Assembly (NCBI GenBank): GCA_021814565.1
Contig: JAKAIC010000011.1
Coordinates: 1 to 34,563, forward strand
Origin: Actinomycetes bacterium
Lineage (GTDB): Bacteria > Actinomycetota > Actinomycetes > S36-B12 > UBA5976
Reading direction: 5' to 3'
Length of the DNA: 34,563 nt
The translations under genes were made by a program, and so were the position numbers. The notes beneath the pieces are model-generated. The model was not told where the DNA came from. It worked only from the letters and a program-made list of their open reading frames with translations, and ran no database searches. Shown piece by piece: positions 1-11,049 of the stretch; position 1 is the first letter of the stretch; every line of letters starts with the position of its first letter.

Positions 1-918
1 GATGCGCTTGAAGTGGTCGATGTCCAGCATCAACACCGACAGCTGCGTATGGCTCTGCACGGCCTGGTGGAGCTGCCGGCGCAGCTCGGCCTCGCCTGCT
101 CGGCGATTGAAGAGTCCGGTGAGGGCATCGGTTGTCGCCAACTGCTGAAGACGCTGGTGCTGCACCACCAATTCGGTGACATCGGTGAAGGTGACCACGT
201 AGTTCGAGACCGCTCGCACCTCGCTGCGCACGGCCACGGCACTGCGCATGGCATGCATTACGGATCCATCTTTGGCGCGCAGCGAGACTCGGTTGGGGCC
301 GTCGTCACCGACACTCAGGGCAGCGACAATCTCGTCATACACGCTGGCGCCTTGCGCCTCCTGGTACAGCATGTGCGCAGTGCGACCCACCGCCTCCTCG
401 CTGCTGTATCCAAGCGCCTGCTCAAAGGCGCTGTTGACGAAACTGATGCGCATCTGGTCGTCAGTGACCATGATCGGATCGCGCGCCAGTTGCACCGCCT
501 GGGCCAGCAGGTCACGCTCACGCTCGGCATTGAGTCGAGCACTCACGTCCTCCTGCACCGACACGAAGTGCGTTATCTCCTGGCTCTGCACGCGCACCGG
601 CGAAATGTTCCATTGCACCGAATAGGGCTGGCCGTCCTTGCGGTAGTTCACGGTCGCGCCCTCGAAATAGGCGCCGGCGCGGATGCTGACACGGAGACGT
701 TCGATCACGACAGGATCGGTATCCGGGCCCTGCAGAATCCGGGGAGAGACTCCGATGAGTTCCTCGCGGGTGTAGCCGGTCATGGCGCAGAAGGCGGCAT
801 TGCATTCAACGATGCGCGGCCCACCGTCGGAGAAATCCGCGTCGGTGATCACAACGGCGTTGTAGAGATGCTCCAGAGCGGCCTCGGAAAGCCCCTCCAG
901 GCCCCAGACCCTGCTCAA
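1..918 (-). CDS. PAS-PAS-GGDEF signalling protein, 3' end cut by window edge
   Basis: The 306 codons in the window read as two PAS sensor domains (roughly residues 12-130 and 140-260) followed by the start of a GGDEF domain (TTDALTGLFNRRAG, then MLDIDHFKRI at the edge). The likely activity is cyclic-di-GMP synthesis, but the GGDEF signature and any following EAL domain lie outside the window, so activity cannot be judged. The first PAS domain resembles a LOV domain (GVSPRILQGPDTDP), but the flavin-reactive Cys of the LOV motif NCRFLQG is Pro59, so a cysteinyl photoadduct is not expected. Start: TTG at 918, with AGGAGG four bases upstream. That spacing is short, and an in-frame GTG lies further upstream, so the start is tentative. 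The gene is divergent from the second GGDEF gene, with about 116 bp between them. Confidence 0.85.
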   Translation of the reverse strand, partial: MSRVWGLEGLSEAALEHLYNAVVITDADFSDGGPRIVECNAAFCAMTGYTREELIGVSPRILQGPDTDPVVIERLRVSIRAGAYFEGATVNYRKDGQPYSVQWNISPVRVQSQEITHFVSVQEDVSARLNAERERDLLAQAVQLARDPIMVTDDQMRISFVNSAFEQALGYSSEEAVGRTAHMLYQEAQGASVYDEIVAALSVGDDGPNRVSLRAKDGSVMHAMRSAVAVRSEVRAVSNYVVTFTDVTELVVQHQRLQQLATTDALTGLFNRRAGEAELRRQLHQAVQSHTQLSVLMLDIDHFKRI

Positions 919-1021
919 TTGCCCTCCTGCGGTGGGGCGTGACGGGCACACGTTACGCCTGATACGGGCCGAGCCATGGCAACGGCATAGATGGCCTCTA
1001 CTGCTGGAGCGACCCGGTCGT

Positions 1022-1027
1022 TAGCAT
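1022..1027 (+). promoter_or_regulatory. -10 box (TAGCAT) of a leaderless promoter
   Basis: TAGCAT fits the TANNNT form and ends seven bases before the ATG at 1035. No Shine-Dalgarno sequence precedes that ATG, so the transcript probably begins at or next to the start codon. No clear -35 hexamer is seen. Confidence 0.5.
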
Positions 1028-1034
1028 CGAACGC

Positions 1035-2603
1035 ATGGGGGCTGGTCTGTATCTCGGTGTTTGCGCCGTCTCGGGGCTGACATCGATGGTGCTTGCCGTG
1101 ATTGCCTGGCGCAGGCGTGCCGCGGCTTCGGCTTCGGCCGCCCTGGCCGCTTTCTTCCTGGCCGACGCCTTGTGGGATCTGGCCTACGTACTCGACGAGA
1201 CGACGGGTTCCACTCGCATCGGCCTCACCGTCATGTACGCCGGCGTGGCGCTGGCCGCGCCCGCAGCATTTGTCTTCCTCGCACAACTGGGCCACTTCGA
1301 GTTCCTGCAGTCGCGGATGGTGCTGGGCATTCTGGCCGCGATATCCAGCGTCATCGTCGCAGCCGCGGCGCTCGATTCCCGGCTGGGCCTGCTGTTCAAC
1401 GGCTTCCTCGGTTCTGACAGGCTGGTGCGCGCGCACGTGGGGCCCGTCTTCTGGCTCAACGTCATCTACGACTACATCCTGCTCGCTGGCATCACGGCAA
1501 TGGTCATCAGCTACCTGCGTCGCAATCGTCACCGGCTGTACCGACGCCAGTCCGTGGCCTTGCTCATCGGCGTCATCGTGCCCTGGGCCAGCAGCCTGGG
1601 TCTCGTCCTCAACCTGACCTCCCGGGACATCACACCCCTGGCACTCAGCATCACCGCACTCGCCTTCGCCATGGCCATGTGGCGCTACCGCGGTGTCAGC
1701 GTGGTGCCCATAGCTCGCTCACTGCTGGTGGATCGAATGGCAGATGCGGTGATCGTCCTGGATCCGCAGCGCATGATCTCGGACATGAACCCGGCGGCAG
1801 CCACCATGTTCCGCGCCGATCTCGCGGACATCGGCGCGGGCCTGAAGGATGTGCCAGTGCTTGCCAGCGCCCTGGCGGAACTGGATCTGGCGGCTGAGAA
1901 CCCCGCCTTCGAATGCGTCATCCCCGAGCAGTCGCGATCCCGTCATGTGGAAATCACCTCACACGTATTGCGCGATGCCCATGGCCGCTTCAACGGCACC
2001 CTCATCGTGGGACACGACATCACGCACCGCATGGATCTGGAACGGGCACTGGAGACTCTGGCACTCACCGATGCGCTCACCGGAATCGGCAATCGTCGAC
2101 GCTTCGAGGAGCGGCTCGCCCTCGAGCATGCACGAGCCGCGCGCACCGGTGAACCGCTGACGCTCGTCATCGTCGATCTCGACCACCTGAAGGAGACCAA
2201 TGACGCAGGCGGGCATCGCGCCGGCGATGCGGCTCTGCGTCGGGTTGCACGACATATTGCCGCGAACGTGCGCAGCACCGACCTCGCTGCACGCATCGGC
2301 GGTGACGAGTTCGCCGTGCTGCTCCCGGAGACGGACCTGCAGTACGCACGGGTGGTGGTGGATCGCATCCTTGATGCCGTCCGTTCAGACCGGGATGGAT
2401 CACTGATCGGCCCCATCACGGTCTCGATCGGGGTCGCCTGCGTTGACGCGCGAATCCAGCCCTCGCAGGACCTGGAGTCCCTCGCGGATCATGCTCTCTA
2501 TGCCGCCAAGCAGGCCGGGCGAAGTCAGGCCCACTTCTCAGCCGCTGCCGAGGTACTGGCTGATCACGACAACACCGCCACATACCTACGCGACGTCCAA
2601 TAG
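1035..2603 (+). CDS. membrane-anchored PAS-GGDEF diguanylate cyclase
   Basis: This 522-residue protein has an N-terminal block of about seven hydrophobic segments (residues 1-225), like the HisKA_7TM sensor module. A PAS-like domain follows (about 235-335, starting DRMADAVIVLDPQRMISDMNP), then a full GGDEF domain (about 345-505). The active-site motif is intact (RIGGDEF, GGDEF at residues 422-426), and an RxxD inhibitory site (RSTD, 413-416) lies exactly five residues before it. By family knowledge it makes cyclic-di-GMP from two GTP at the inner membrane under product feedback. The signal sensed is unknown. It is divergent from another PAS-GGDEF gene and is followed after nine bases by the dehydrogenase gene. 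The start has no Shine-Dalgarno but a -10-like box at leaderless spacing. Confidence 0.88.
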   Translation: MGAGLYLGVCAVSGLTSMVLAVIAWRRRAAASASAALAAFFLADALWDLAYVLDETTGSTRIGLTVMYAGVALAAPAAFVFLAQLGHFEFLQSRMVLGILAAISSVIVAAAALDSRLGLLFNGFLGSDRLVRAHVGPVFWLNVIYDYILLAGITAMVISYLRRNRHRLYRRQSVALLIGVIVPWASSLGLVLNLTSRDITPLALSITALAFAMAMWRYRGVSVVPIARSLLVDRMADAVIVLDPQRMISDMNPAAATMFRADLADIGAGLKDVPVLASALAELDLAAENPAFECVIPEQSRSRHVEITSHVLRDAHGRFNGTLIVGHDITHRMDLERALETLALTDALTGIGNRRRFEERLALEHARAARTGEPLTLVIVDLDHLKETNDAGGHRAGDAALRRVARHIAANVRSTDLAARIGGDEFAVLLPETDLQYARVVVDRILDAVRSDRDGSLIGPITVSIGVACVDARIQPSQDLESLADHALYAAKQAGRSQAHFSAAAEVLADHDNTATYLRDVQ

Positions 2604-2606
2604 CCT
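2601..2606 (+). promoter_or_regulatory. -10 box (TAGCCT) overlapping the upstream stop codon
   Basis: TAGCCT begins with the TAG stop of the GGDEF gene and ends six bases before the GTG at 2613. There is no Shine-Dalgarno sequence. The dehydrogenase gene may therefore have its own leaderless promoter as well as read-through from upstream. Confidence 0.45.
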
Positions 2607-2612
2607 GATGGC

Positions 2613-5417
2613 GTGAAATCCGCGAGCTGGTTGCTTGACCTGCTGGGTCCTGGGCTCGACCTCGACCACTCCGCGCTGACGCGCAGCCTGTACGCGCACG
2701 ATGCGTCGAACTACCGCATCACACCGCAGGTGGTGGTATTCCCGCGCAATGCCGATGAGGTGGCTCATGTGATGCGTTGCGCCACCGCCACGCGCACGCC
2801 GGTGACCGCACGCGGCGCGGGCAGCGGCATGGCAGGCAACAGCATCGGCAGCGGAGTCGTGCTCGATTTCCGGCGGCACATGCATTCCCTACTCGCAGTG
2901 GATGCGGAGCAGGGGTTGGTCTCAGCGGAGCCGGGACTGGTGCTCGATGAGCTGAACCGGGCAGTGGCAGCCCACGGCCTCATGTTCGGCCCCGACCCCT
3001 CCTCCCATAGCCGCGCCACCATCGGCGGCATGCTCGGCAATGACGCATGCGGCAACCACTCCATCGCCTACGGCCGCACCAACCAGCACGTGCGTGCACT
3101 GGATCTGGTGCTCTCCGACGGCACCCGCGTCAGAGCGACGAACCACGGCCTCCACGCCCTGGATGCCGGCGACGAGCAACAGGTGAGCGCGCTGGTGGCG
3201 CAACTGCTCACCACCGTGGCGGCCCACGCCGGGCCACTGCGCCGGGAGTTCGAGCGCTGCCCGAGGCAGGTTTCAGGATATGCACTGCACCATCTGCTGC
3301 CCGAACGCGGTTTCGATGTGGCACGTGCGCTGGTGGGGTCGGAAGGGTCGCTGGCCATCATCGTCGGTGTCACTCTGGCATTGGTGCCCAGACCCCGGGA
3401 CAAGCAGTTGATGGTGCTCAGCTACCGGAATCTCATCGATGCCGCCCGGGATGTTCCCACCTTGCTCTCCCATTCCCCGGCCGCGATCGAGGCCATCGAT
3501 AGAGACATCGTCGCGACCATGCGGGCACGGCGCGGGCCGGCATCGGTTCCCAGCCTGCCGGATGGCGAGGCCTGGCTCTACGTGGAATTCGAGGATGCCA
3601 TCGCACTCGCCGATCTCGGCCTGCTGGCGTCGCAGGTGCGTGCGCTGGGGCACGTGGTGTCGGTTATGCAGGTGCACGATGCAGCACAGCGCCAGGCGCT
3701 CTGGCAGGTACGCGAGGAAGGTGCCGGGCTGGCGTCAAACCTCATCTCCGGGGCCAGGGGCCGGCCGGGCTGGGAGGACACCGCAGTGCCACCCGAGGCG
3801 CTCGCGGACTATCTCATGGACCTGCAGGAGATCCAGCGACAGCACGGTTTCGCGGGTGTGCTGTACGGCCACTTCGGCGCTGGCTGCGTGCACATCCGCT
3901 TCGATTTCGACCTGCAGTCGACACAGGGTCGTGAGCGGATGCGTGCGTTCCTGCGCGACGCCGCACAGGCGGTGGCCGGGCACGGCGGATCCATCTCCGG
4001 AGAACACGGTGACGGCCGCGCACGCAGCGAGTTGCTGCCCTTCATGTACTCACCGGAGCTGATGCAGTGCTTCGCGGAGGTCAAGGGCATCTTCGACCCA
4101 GAGGGTGTACTCAACCCCGGCATCATCGTGGACGGGCCCAGCGTGCTCGCCGATCTCCCGGCTGCCCCGGTGCACCTGCGCACTCCGTTCACGCTGGCCA
4201 GCGACGATGGCGATCTGGGCATGGCAGCGGGAAGGTGCGTGGGAATCGGCAAGTGCGTGACAGCCAACATCAGCAGCATGTGCCCGTCCTTCCAGGTGAC
4301 GCACCAGGAGGTGGATTCCACACGTGGACGCGCACGCGTCCTGCAGGATGCGCTGGCCGGAATCGAGGTGTCGCTCGAGCATGCCGTCAAGGCGCTCGAC
4401 AACTGCCTTTCCTGCAAGGCCTGTTCCATCGACTGCCCGACGGGTGTCGACATGGCGACCTACAAGTCCGCGGTACTGCATCGGTATTACCGAGGTCGGC
4501 GGAGGCCGCTCACCCACTACTCGCTGGGCCGCCTGCCAGCGCTGCTACGCACCGCTGCACGTGCCCCTCGCATGGCCAATGCGCTGCTGGGCAATCGCCT
4601 GCTCCAGCGTCTGCTGCCGCTGGTGGGCATCACCTCCAGGCGCCGCCTGCCCCGACTCGCCACGGAACCCATTGCTGCCGTGGCCAGCGCGAGGCCCGGT
4701 GTCGCACCACGCGCGCTGCTCTTCGTGGACACCTTCACGCGCTCCTTCCGGCCCCAACTGGTGAGCGCCGCCATACGCGTGCTTGACGCCGCGGGCATCC
4801 CGGTGCGCTTGGTGGAGGAGGGCTGCTGCGGGCTCACCTGGATCACCACCGGACAGCTGGAGACCGCGCAGCAGGTGCAGCGGGATCTGCTGCGAGTGCT
4901 GTCCGGCTTCGATCCCAGTCTGCCCATCGTCGTGCTGGAGCCCAGCTGCGCGGCTTCGCTGGCCCAGGATCTGCCCGAACTGCTCCACGAACCAGCCGCG
5001 CGCTTACTGGCCGCACGGGTGCGCACCTTCGCGCAGATCCTCGGTGAGCTGGCGCAGGACTGGACGTGGCCTGCCTTACCGGCCCAGGTGGTGCTGCAGA
5101 CCCACTGCCACGAGCGTGCGGCATTCGCCTCCGCTCCCCAGCGTGCGCTCCTCGCCCAGCATGGCGCCGCCGTCGACGAGGCCATCGGCTGCTGCGGATT
5201 GGCCGGCAATTTCGGATTCGAGCACGCGCACTACGAGCTCTCGGTTCGCATTGCCGAGCAGTCGCTGCTCCCCACCCTCGACGCAGCGGGCCCAGCAGCG
5301 GTGATGCTGGCGGACGGCTTCGGGTGCCGCTGCCAGATCGAGGACCTGCGGCCGGGCAGCGAACCCCTGCATCTGGCGGAGCTGCTCGATCGTGCACTGA
5401 TTTCCTCGTGCCGCTAG
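2613..5417 (+). CDS. FAD-linked 2-hydroxyacid dehydrogenase with C-terminal Fe-S/CCG half (D-lactate or D-2-hydroxyglutarate type)
   Basis: This 934-residue protein fuses a GlcD-like flavoprotein to a GlcF-like iron-sulfur subunit. The N-terminal FAD_binding_4 domain has RGAGSGMAGN near residue 66 and GPDPSSHSRATIGGMLGNDACGN near 126. The FAD-oxidase C-terminal domain has YGHFGAGCVHIRF near 417 and GEHGDGRARSE near 461. Two ferredoxin-type clusters follow: CVGIGKC...MCPS near 542 and CLSCKACSIDCPTG near 598. Two CCG domains follow (GCCGLT near 738, GCCGLAGNFGFE near 859). Such enzymes oxidise a D-2-hydroxyacid to the 2-oxoacid and pass electrons to the respiratory chain at the membrane face. 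Length and architecture match the E. coli YdiJ / bacterial Dld-II type. D-lactate and D-2-hydroxyglutarate are both plausible substrates and cannot be told apart here. Start GTG at 2613, nine bases after the GGDEF gene. Confidence 0.9.
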   Translation: MKSASWLLDLLGPGLDLDHSALTRSLYAHDASNYRITPQVVVFPRNADEVAHVMRCATATRTPVTARGAGSGMAGNSIGSGVVLDFRRHMHSLLAVDAEQGLVSAEPGLVLDELNRAVAAHGLMFGPDPSSHSRATIGGMLGNDACGNHSIAYGRTNQHVRALDLVLSDGTRVRATNHGLHALDAGDEQQVSALVAQLLTTVAAHAGPLRREFERCPRQVSGYALHHLLPERGFDVARALVGSEGSLAIIVGVTLALVPRPRDKQLMVLSYRNLIDAARDVPTLLSHSPAAIEAIDRDIVATMRARRGPASVPSLPDGEAWLYVEFEDAIALADLGLLASQVRALGHVVSVMQVHDAAQRQALWQVREEGAGLASNLISGARGRPGWEDTAVPPEALADYLMDLQEIQRQHGFAGVLYGHFGAGCVHIRFDFDLQSTQGRERMRAFLRDAAQAVAGHGGSISGEHGDGRARSELLPFMYSPELMQCFAEVKGIFDPEGVLNPGIIVDGPSVLADLPAAPVHLRTPFTLASDDGDLGMAAGRCVGIGKCVTANISSMCPSFQVTHQEVDSTRGRARVLQDALAGIEVSLEHAVKALDNCLSCKACSIDCPTGVDMATYKSAVLHRYYRGRRRPLTHYSLGRLPALLRTAARAPRMANALLGNRLLQRLLPLVGITSRRRLPRLATEPIAAVASARPGVAPRALLFVDTFTRSFRPQLVSAAIRVLDAAGIPVRLVEEGCCGLTWITTGQLETAQQVQRDLLRVLSGFDPSLPIVVLEPSCAASLAQDLPELLHEPAARLLAARVRTFAQILGELAQDWTWPALPAQVVLQTHCHERAAFASAPQRALLAQHGAAVDEAIGCCGLAGNFGFEHAHYELSVRIAEQSLLPTLDAAGPAAVMLADGFGCRCQIEDLRPGSEPLHLAELLDRALISSCR

Positions 5418-5452
5418 GTGCAATTGCGCCGCAACAGGTTGCACTTGCGCAA
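5418..5452 (+). promoter_or_regulatory. cluster of TTGC/GCAA palindromes, probable LacI-type operators
   Basis: Directly after the dehydrogenase stop lie a perfect 11-bp palindrome TTGCG-C-CGCAA (5424-5434), GCAAC-ag-GTTGC (5431-5442) and the perfect 8-bp palindrome TTGCGCAA (5445-5452). The near-identical 11-mers TGCAATTGCGC (5419) and TGCACTTGCGC (5440) are 21 bp apart, two helical turns. TTGC...GCAA symmetry is typical of LacI/GalR-family sites, including actinobacterial maltose regulators. The match to the maltose/trehalose function of the next gene supports the idea. The regulator itself is not in the window. Confidence 0.5.
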
Positions 5453-5480
5453 CACCGCTGTGCCGCCATCGCCGCGCTCA

Positions 5481-5516
5481 TACACTCGGGACGACCACTT
5501 TCGATGGAGGAACACC
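5481..5516 (+). promoter_or_regulatory. -10 box and ribosome binding site of the TreS-maltokinase gene
   Basis: TACACT (5481-5486) is a good -10 box. A strong Shine-Dalgarno GGAGG (5506-5510) lies six bases before the ATG at 5517. This settles the start and marks the gene as one of the few here with a leadered transcript. Confidence 0.6.
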
Positions 5517-8750
<3,234 letters not shown>

Positions 8751-8762
8751 CTCATTCGTCGC

Positions 8763-8791
8763 GACCGCCCGCGTACCAGCGGCGGGTGGTC
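8763..8791. terminator. hairpin between convergent genes
   Basis: GACCGCCCGC (8763-8772) pairs with GCGGGTGGTC (8782-8791) over ten positions with one G-T wobble, with a nine-base loop. It sits between the treS stop and the end of the leftward lipoprotein gene, and overlaps the latter's stop codon. There is no U-tract. Confidence 0.5.
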
Positions 8792-9149
8792 ACGGGATGG
8801 ACAGCCGCACGCTGCCCAGCTCGGGTAACACCTTGCCCGTGCGCACCCCCAGCTGGCATGCGCGGCCGGTCTTGGCATCGGCTGTGATGTCGACTGCACG
8901 TACTGTGCAGTCCGCCGACGGATCGGCCGAACGAGGCTTCCAGGGCCCAGGGCCGGTGGTGACGATGTGCGGGAAGGTCCCGATAAGTCGTATGTGCAGG
9001 ACGTGGCTGGAAGTGCAGGCGTAGCCCAGATTCGACTCCATAACGGTGCCGGCGACCGCGGTCACCGTCACGCTCACGACATTCGCGCCCTCCTTCACGA
9101 CCTCCTGCTGGGCCAGTGCGCGCGCCCATTGGAGTTCTTGCGCGGTCAT
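8790..9149 (-). CDS. conserved secreted-type protein of unknown function (body of a split lipoprotein gene)
   Basis: This 119-residue frame reads MTAQELQWARALAQQEVVKEGANVVSV, then a probable beta-rich domain with HVLHIRLIGTFPHIVT near residues 50-65 and a final part with CTVRAVDITADAKTGRACQLGV. It contains three cysteines and no catalytic motif I recognise. It has no signal peptide of its own. A 42-residue lipoprotein signal sequence is encoded just upstream in the next frame and ends by overlapping this ATG (ATGA, 9146-9149). The simplest view is one lipoprotein gene of about 160 codons broken by a one-base frameshift; the alternative is two coupled frames. The function is unknown. Confidence 0.6.
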   Translation of the reverse strand: MTAQELQWARALAQQEVVKEGANVVSVTVTAVAGTVMESNLGYACTSSHVLHIRLIGTFPHIVTTGPGPWKPRSADPSADCTVRAVDITADAKTGRACQLGVRTGKVLPELGSVRLSIP

Positions 9150-9274
9150 ACCGTGCTTTGGCTTGGGGCCGGTTCGCTAGCGGACACCGTTGACGTCGAT
9201 GCGGCGACACACACTTCACGCGCTGAGCAGCCGGTCGCTAGGAGCGCCACGGGCAGCAGGCTCAGCGCGTACAT
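9146..9274 (-). pseudogene. lipoprotein signal peptide out of frame with the following body
   Basis: These 42 codons start at ATG 9274 and begin MYALSLLPVALLATGCSA. This is a hydrophobic segment ending in a lipobox-like LATGC at Cys16, followed by a Ser/Ala/Thr/Pro-rich linker (SASEPAPSQSTV) typical after a lipid anchor. The frame stops at TGA (9148-9146), which overlaps the ATG of the 119-residue body. The n-region has no Lys or Arg, and an in-frame TAG lies two codons upstream of the ATG, so the 5' end may also be damaged. Seen alone this would be dismissed. Its position and the missing signal peptide of the next frame make it credible as the lost N-terminus. Confidence 0.5.
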
Positions 9275-9441
9275 TCGCTAGGAGCAGGCGCTCGCTGTCC
9301 TTGGTTGCGGTACTCGTTGCTGCAGGATCGCCTTGCCAGCACGGTCGCTGCTTTCCGTGGGCTTGGTTTGCGTGTACCCCGGGCGCGAGATTGTTATCCA
9401 GGTGTTACGGAAGGTGTTGGAAAACAAGGGGTTTTGGGTGA

Positions 9442-9468
9442 TTGCTTGTCGGACCCCCTGCGTAGATT
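9442..9468 (+). promoter_or_regulatory. leaderless promoter of the HNH/DUF222 gene
   Basis: TTGCTT (9442-9447) and TAGATT (9463-9468) form -35 and -10 candidates with a rather short 15-bp spacer. TAGATT ends exactly six bases before the ATG at 9475, and no Shine-Dalgarno is present. The rest of the gap, 9275-9441, shows no gene that I can support. Confidence 0.55.
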
Positions 9469-9474
9469 CGCGGT

Positions 9475-11031
9475 ATGTCGGTGATCTGCATTGAGGCCGC
9501 GCTCAGCACAAGCTTGGCGTGCGCGCAGATCATGCGCGATCACACGGCGCTCGAGTATTTCGACGGTGTGGCCGCACATGCGGAGGTGGTTGAAGCGGCG
9601 CAAGCTCCGCTCACGCTGCCCTTCAACGCGGATTCGGTAGCCGAGCCTCGCGAAGCTCTGCACTACGAGATGGGTGCACTTGCGATGTCGATCGCACGCC
9701 AGACACCTACGCACCTGAGTGCCGTGGAACGCGTGCGCTTTCTCAAGAACGCACTTCGCGTAAGCGCCTGGGCGGAGTCCCGCATCAACGGCGCCATGCT
9801 GGCCATCGCCGGAGACAAACGACGCGTCCAGACCGTGCGGGTCGCAGGCGCACACGGCATGGAGTCAATCGAGATCGAGGACGCTGCACGTTCTGAGATC
9901 GCGCTCGCCGCACGTTGGACGGAGTCCTGCGCCCATGAGCGCCTGACCGCTGCTCGCACGATCCGCCTCCTGCTCCCGGAGACCGGGCGCGCGCTTGAGG
10001 TTGGCGCACTCTCATCGGCGCAGGCCATGGTCATTGCGGAAGGTGCAAAGCGATTGGCCATCGGCCTGAACCTTGACGCCACGTCCGCGAATACCGATCG
10101 CGAGTGTCCTGCCTGGCGGGAACTGCAGCAACACGCCAGCGCGCTTGATCATCGGGCCAGTGTCATCGCTGCACGATCGACACCTTCGCGCACCCGCGCG
10201 GCCGTGAACCGCATCGTTGACGGTCTTGACCCCGACGGCATGCGGCGTCGCCGCCAAGCTGCCACCCGCCATCGTGGCGTGTGGGTGCAACCCGAGGCCG
10301 ACGGCAACAGCCTGCTCATCGCACGCATGGCGACGGCGCAGGCCAACGCCTGCCTTGCGCAGGTCCGCAGTCTCGCCGATTCCATGCGGGCCAGTGCCGT
10401 GGCTGCCGGCGTCCCGGACGATCGCGGTATCGGGGAACTGCGCGCGGAGGCCTGCGCCAGCCTCATGCTGCGCAGCGAAACAACCGAGCCGGACGCCGAA
10501 GGACCTCGCGTCCGTGCCGACATTGATGTCGTGATCACGCTTGACGCCCTGCTCCGCCAGCAAGGCTCCGCAGCACCGGACATCGCAATCCTGCGCGGCG
10601 CCGATGGTGAGGAATGCCTGCCTGTTGAGGAAGTCCGCGATCTGTTTGCCGACGGCCACGAAGTCACACTCCGCCGACTGGTCACCGACCCACTGACTGG
10701 CCACCTGCTCGACGTCTCACCGCGGCGCTACGTACCGTCCCAGCGTCTGCGCGAGTTCATCATCAATCGCGATCTTCGGTGTCGCTGGCCCGGCTGCAAC
10801 GCCCGTGCGGCAACGGCCGATCTCGATCATGCCAAGGCATTCGAGGAAGGTGGAAGCAGCACTCGCGCGAATCTCGGTTCGCTGTGTCGTCGACACCACC
10901 TGCTCAAGACCCATGCCGGATACCAGTTGGACGAGAGCAACCCTGACGGCGCCTGCAGCTTCACGACGCCATCCGGCTTGCGGTACCAGCACGATCCGCA
11001 ATCGGTCATTCCCGACGCGCCACCCTGGTGA
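9475..11031 (+). CDS. DUF222 (13E12 repeat) protein with C-terminal HNH endonuclease domain
   Basis: This 518-residue protein has the two-part build of a family common and often multicopy in Actinomycetota. The N-terminal DUF222 helical domain (about residues 60-420) contains EIALAARWTESCAHERLTAA and LEVGALSSAQAMVIAEGAKRL. The C-terminal HNH nuclease domain (about 425-490) contains LRCRWPGCNARAATADLDHAKAF, NLGSLCRRHHLLKTH. The CxxxxC/CxxH-like pairs would bind zinc, and the DLDH/NLxxLCxxHH residues are the metal-binding HNH core, all intact. The family is thought to cleave DNA, and members are suspected to be mobile or recombining elements. The cellular role is not established. The start is set by a leaderless -10 box. 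The 3' end faces the beta-fructosidase gene. Confidence 0.9.
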   Translation: MSVICIEAALSTSLACAQIMRDHTALEYFDGVAAHAEVVEAAQAPLTLPFNADSVAEPREALHYEMGALAMSIARQTPTHLSAVERVRFLKNALRVSAWAESRINGAMLAIAGDKRRVQTVRVAGAHGMESIEIEDAARSEIALAARWTESCAHERLTAARTIRLLLPETGRALEVGALSSAQAMVIAEGAKRLAIGLNLDATSANTDRECPAWRELQQHASALDHRASVIAARSTPSRTRAAVNRIVDGLDPDGMRRRRQAATRHRGVWVQPEADGNSLLIARMATAQANACLAQVRSLADSMRASAVAAGVPDDRGIGELRAEACASLMLRSETTEPDAEGPRVRADIDVVITLDALLRQQGSAAPDIAILRGADGEECLPVEEVRDLFADGHEVTLRRLVTDPLTGHLLDVSPRRYVPSQRLREFIINRDLRCRWPGCNARAATADLDHAKAFEEGGSSTRANLGSLCRRHHLLKTHAGYQLDESNPDGACSFTTPSGLRYQHDPQSVIPDAPPW

Positions 11032-11049
11032 GCGCGCACTACCAGGTGG
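11020..11049. terminator. hairpin spanning two convergent gene ends
   Basis: CCACC(c)TGGT (11020-11029) pairs with ACCAGGTGG (11041-11049) with one bulged base and an 11-base loop. It covers the stop of the HNH gene and the stop of the leftward beta-fructosidase gene, which are only seven bases apart. There is no U-tract, so this is a weak or factor-assisted bidirectional terminator. Confidence 0.4.

Noticed and set aside
13-942. 309-codon rightward frame at the window start
   Set aside because: The opposite strand reads cleanly as PAS-PAS-GGDEF; this frame is its antisense shadow, rich in His and Arg.
5418-5516. 33-codon extension of TreS-Mak to a GTG at 5418
   Set aside because: It contains the palindrome cluster and -10 box, and a strong Shine-Dalgarno marks ATG 5517.
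9475-11031. HNH gene as an intron or intein homing endonuclease
   Set aside because: The gene is free-standing with its own promoter and complete DUF222 domain, and interrupts no host gene.
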